Shown here: positions 5,224-6,658 of the stretch, one piece after another
Layout of the letters: the number at the start of each line of letters is the position of its first letter
How positions within the stretch are numbered: the first letter of the stretch is position 1
NCBI GenBank assembly: GCA_014380105.1
Contig: JACMKL010000050.1
Location: 1-6,658 of the forward strand
Direction of reading: 5' to 3'
DNA length: 6,658 nt
Source: Candidatus Melainabacteria bacterium
GTDB lineage: Bacteria; Cyanobacteriota; Vampirovibrionia; Obscuribacterales; Obscuribacteraceae
The notes under the pieces: generated by a model
The model's database searches: none
What the model was told of the DNA's origin: nothing
Seen by the model: only the letters and a program-made list of their open reading frames with translations
Translations under genes and position numbers: made by a program

Positions 5224-6658
5224 TTAATTCGCTGCTCCTAAAAGTTTCCCGAATGACCCCTGTCCGTCGCCATTGAAATTGTCGACCAAAACACTTGTAC
5301 TCTTCCCGTCTGGTCCGACGGTGAAAATAACCGCGCCAGCGCCGGACAAATTCTCGGTCAACATTTCATAGGTAAACGTGTCGCGGTTGTAGTGTTTGAG
5401 AGGCATGGTGACATTGCCGCCAAACGTCATGCTCAGCCCGCCGCCTGATTCTTTGACGATTAGTTTGCCGTATAGATCGTTGTCGTAGGTTCCGACATAG
5501 GCGTCGCTTTTCAGCGCGGGAAGTTGAGACTTAGGCTGTCTGTCATAGTGGCTGACGGTTTCACCGAGCGTGGCTGGGTCAGCAAATATTTGTCGGAAAA
5601 GCTTGAGCCAATCTTGTGATGTTTTGCCGTTGAGCGCGAGATCAATGAAGGTATTTCCGATGCCTTCTGCCGCGCCGACTGGGGCGCCGTTTGTAAGAAC
5701 GCAAATGCCCAGCTCTTCAGATGGAACCATTTTTACGTTAGTACCCGCGCCGAGTGCGAATGCACCGGAGTGACCCAAAACCAGGCGACCGCTTTTGTCA
5801 TATAGGATATTGATGCCCAGACCGTAAAATTCCGGCATTCCATTGAGCGGGCTCAGTCCGGACACCATTTGTGGTGTCTGCATTTCCTGAATCGCTTTTT
5901 CGTCGACGATTTGAGCGCCCTCGAACTTGCCCCTGGCAATCTGCAAGCGCATCCATTTAGACATGTCGTTGACTGAAGAGCTGACGCCACCGGCGGGCGA
6001 CTGAGCGTCAGGATTGCGTTGGATTTTGTGGACCCACTTACCGCCTTCAAGCATGTGTCCGACGGCTTTGTTTGTGCGGCCGGTGAATTCAGCATAGGTT
6101 GAACTTGTTGAGTTCATGCCGAGCGGTTTGTAGAGCTTCTCTGCGCTCAACTTTTCCCAGGATGCTTTGGCAGCTTTTGCTGTTGCGATGCCCGCTTCTG
6201 TCAGTCCGAAGTTTGTGTATGCGTATCCAGCACGCATACTGGACGAAGGTTTTTGGTATCGCAGGCGGTGCAAGACCTCAGCCTGACTATACCCGATATC
6301 CTCAAGGATGTCGCCAGCGTGTTTAGGCAGACCACTACGATGCGAGTATAAGTCGCCAATAGTTAAGTTATCAGTGACCCATGGCTCAGAAAGGGCGAAA
6401 CCAGGGTCGAGGTCGCTAATTTTGGAGTTCCAGGAAACAATTTTTTCGCCTACTGCGCGTGCCACCACTGTTGCGCCAACGGGTTTTGATATTGATGCGA
6501 GTTGAAACACCGTGTCGGGATCAATTTTTTCGCTCTTGCCGACTTCACGAACGCCATAGCCTTTTGCAAAAATCAGTTTGTCCTTAAAAACGATTGAGAT
6601 TGCAATTCCAGGAACTATGTTTGAGTCGATCTGCTCCTGCGCAATTTTGTCGATGGCT
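5224..6658 (-). CDS. Serine hydrolase, beta-lactamase/PBP4* fold with DUF3471-like C-terminus; N-terminus beyond window
   Basis: The frame is open from the right edge to the TAA at 5226-5224, giving 477 residues without the true start. A GTG at 6510 could be taken as the start, but clear homology lies upstream: 49 residues with the family pattern IVPGIAISIV, AKGYGV and DPDTVFQLASISK. Numbered from the edge, the nucleophile motif SxxK is Ser55-Ile-Ser-Lys58. YxN is Tyr147-Thr-Asn149. The third motif is His296-Ser-Gly298, the HxG variant common in esterases and D-amino peptidases of this class C-like family. Residues from about 374 to the end form a DUF3471-like beta domain (YVGTYDNDLYGKL, then FTVGPDGK). 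Members hydrolyse esters, amides or D-peptides, often outside the cytoplasm; substrate and localisation are unknown here because any signal peptide would be off the edge. Nothing shows that this protein degrades antibiotics. It is the upstream gene of a coupled pair with the SDR. Confidence 0.9.
   Translation of the reverse strand, partial: AIDKIAQEQIDSNIVPGIAISIVFKDKLIFAKGYGVREVGKSEKIDPDTVFQLASISKPVGATVVARAVGEKIVSWNSKISDLDPGFALSEPWVTDNLTIGDLYSHRSGLPKHAGDILEDIGYSQAEVLHRLRYQKPSSSMRAGYAYTNFGLTEAGIATAKAAKASWEKLSAEKLYKPLGMNSTSSTYAEFTGRTNKAVGHMLEGGKWVHKIQRNPDAQSPAGGVSSSVNDMSKWMRLQIARGKFEGAQIVDEKAIQEMQTPQMVSGLSPLNGMPEFYGLGINILYDKSGRLVLGHSGAFALGAGTNVKMVPSEELGICVLTNGAPVGAAEGIGNTFIDLALNGKTSQDWLKLFRQIFADPATLGETVSHYDRQPKSQLPALKSDAYVGTYDNDLYGKLIVKESGGGLSMTFGGNVTMPLKHYNRDTFTYEMLTENLSGAGAVIFTVGPDGKSTSVLVDNFNGDGQGSFGKLLGAAN
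5235..5239 (-). promoter_or_regulatory. Ribosome-binding site of the SDR gene
   Basis: Read on the minus strand this is AGGAG, 11 nt before the SDR ATG and inside the final codons of the serine hydrolase. It confirms the SDR start and supports translation of both genes from one mRNA. Confidence 0.65.

Noticed and set aside
5224..6658. Antibiotic-resistance beta-lactamase
   Set aside because: The SxxK, YxN and HxG motifs with a DUF3471-like tail mark the broad serine hydrolase family; nothing indicates a true resistance enzyme.

Overview
The window holds five protein-coding genes and almost no free space. It looks like chromosomal sequence from a Gram-negative-type bacterium with roughly even base composition. 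One gene encodes a predicted Sec-exported tetratricopeptide-repeat (TPR) protein, and another encodes a quinone-linked glycerol-3-phosphate dehydrogenase. A single GCGATCGC octamer (the HIP1 motif common in cyanobacteria), together with the TPR-rich exported protein, would be compatible with the Cyanobacteria/Melainabacteria neighbourhood. That placement is a weak inference, because one octamer proves nothing. I see no rRNA, tRNA, CRISPR array, insertion sequence, phage gene or plasmid function.

Layout. Positions 1-1388 (minus strand) carry the first 462 residues of a TPR protein with a signal peptide; its C-terminus lies beyond the left edge. Positions 1389-1783 are a non-coding divergent region of about 395 bp, with one perfect short palindrome and Shine-Dalgarno-like sequences. 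Positions 1784-3478 (plus) are glpD. Three bases later, at 3482-4483 (plus), comes a D-2-hydroxyacid dehydrogenase of the glyoxylate/hydroxypyruvate reductase type. After only 11 bp this pair meets a convergent minus-strand pair: an SDR oxidoreductase (4495-5223), and upstream of it a serine hydrolase of the beta-lactamase/PBP4* fold with a C-terminal DUF3471-like domain (5224 to the right edge, N-terminus missing). The hydrolase stop codon directly abuts the SDR start codon.

How the genes may work together. GlpD oxidises glycerol-3-phosphate to dihydroxyacetone phosphate and passes electrons to the quinone pool. The reductase beside it reduces small 2-keto acids such as glyoxylate or hydroxypyruvate. 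A two-gene unit for C2/C3 carbon and redox handling is a reasonable inference from spacing and an embedded ribosome-binding site. The hydrolase-SDR pair looks translationally coupled, but its substrates cannot be read from sequence. The TPR gene is divergent from glpD and nothing ties its function to it.

Overall this looks like ordinary housekeeping/accessory metabolism. I did not find a convincing undescribed system. The findings are second-look items of modest interest.
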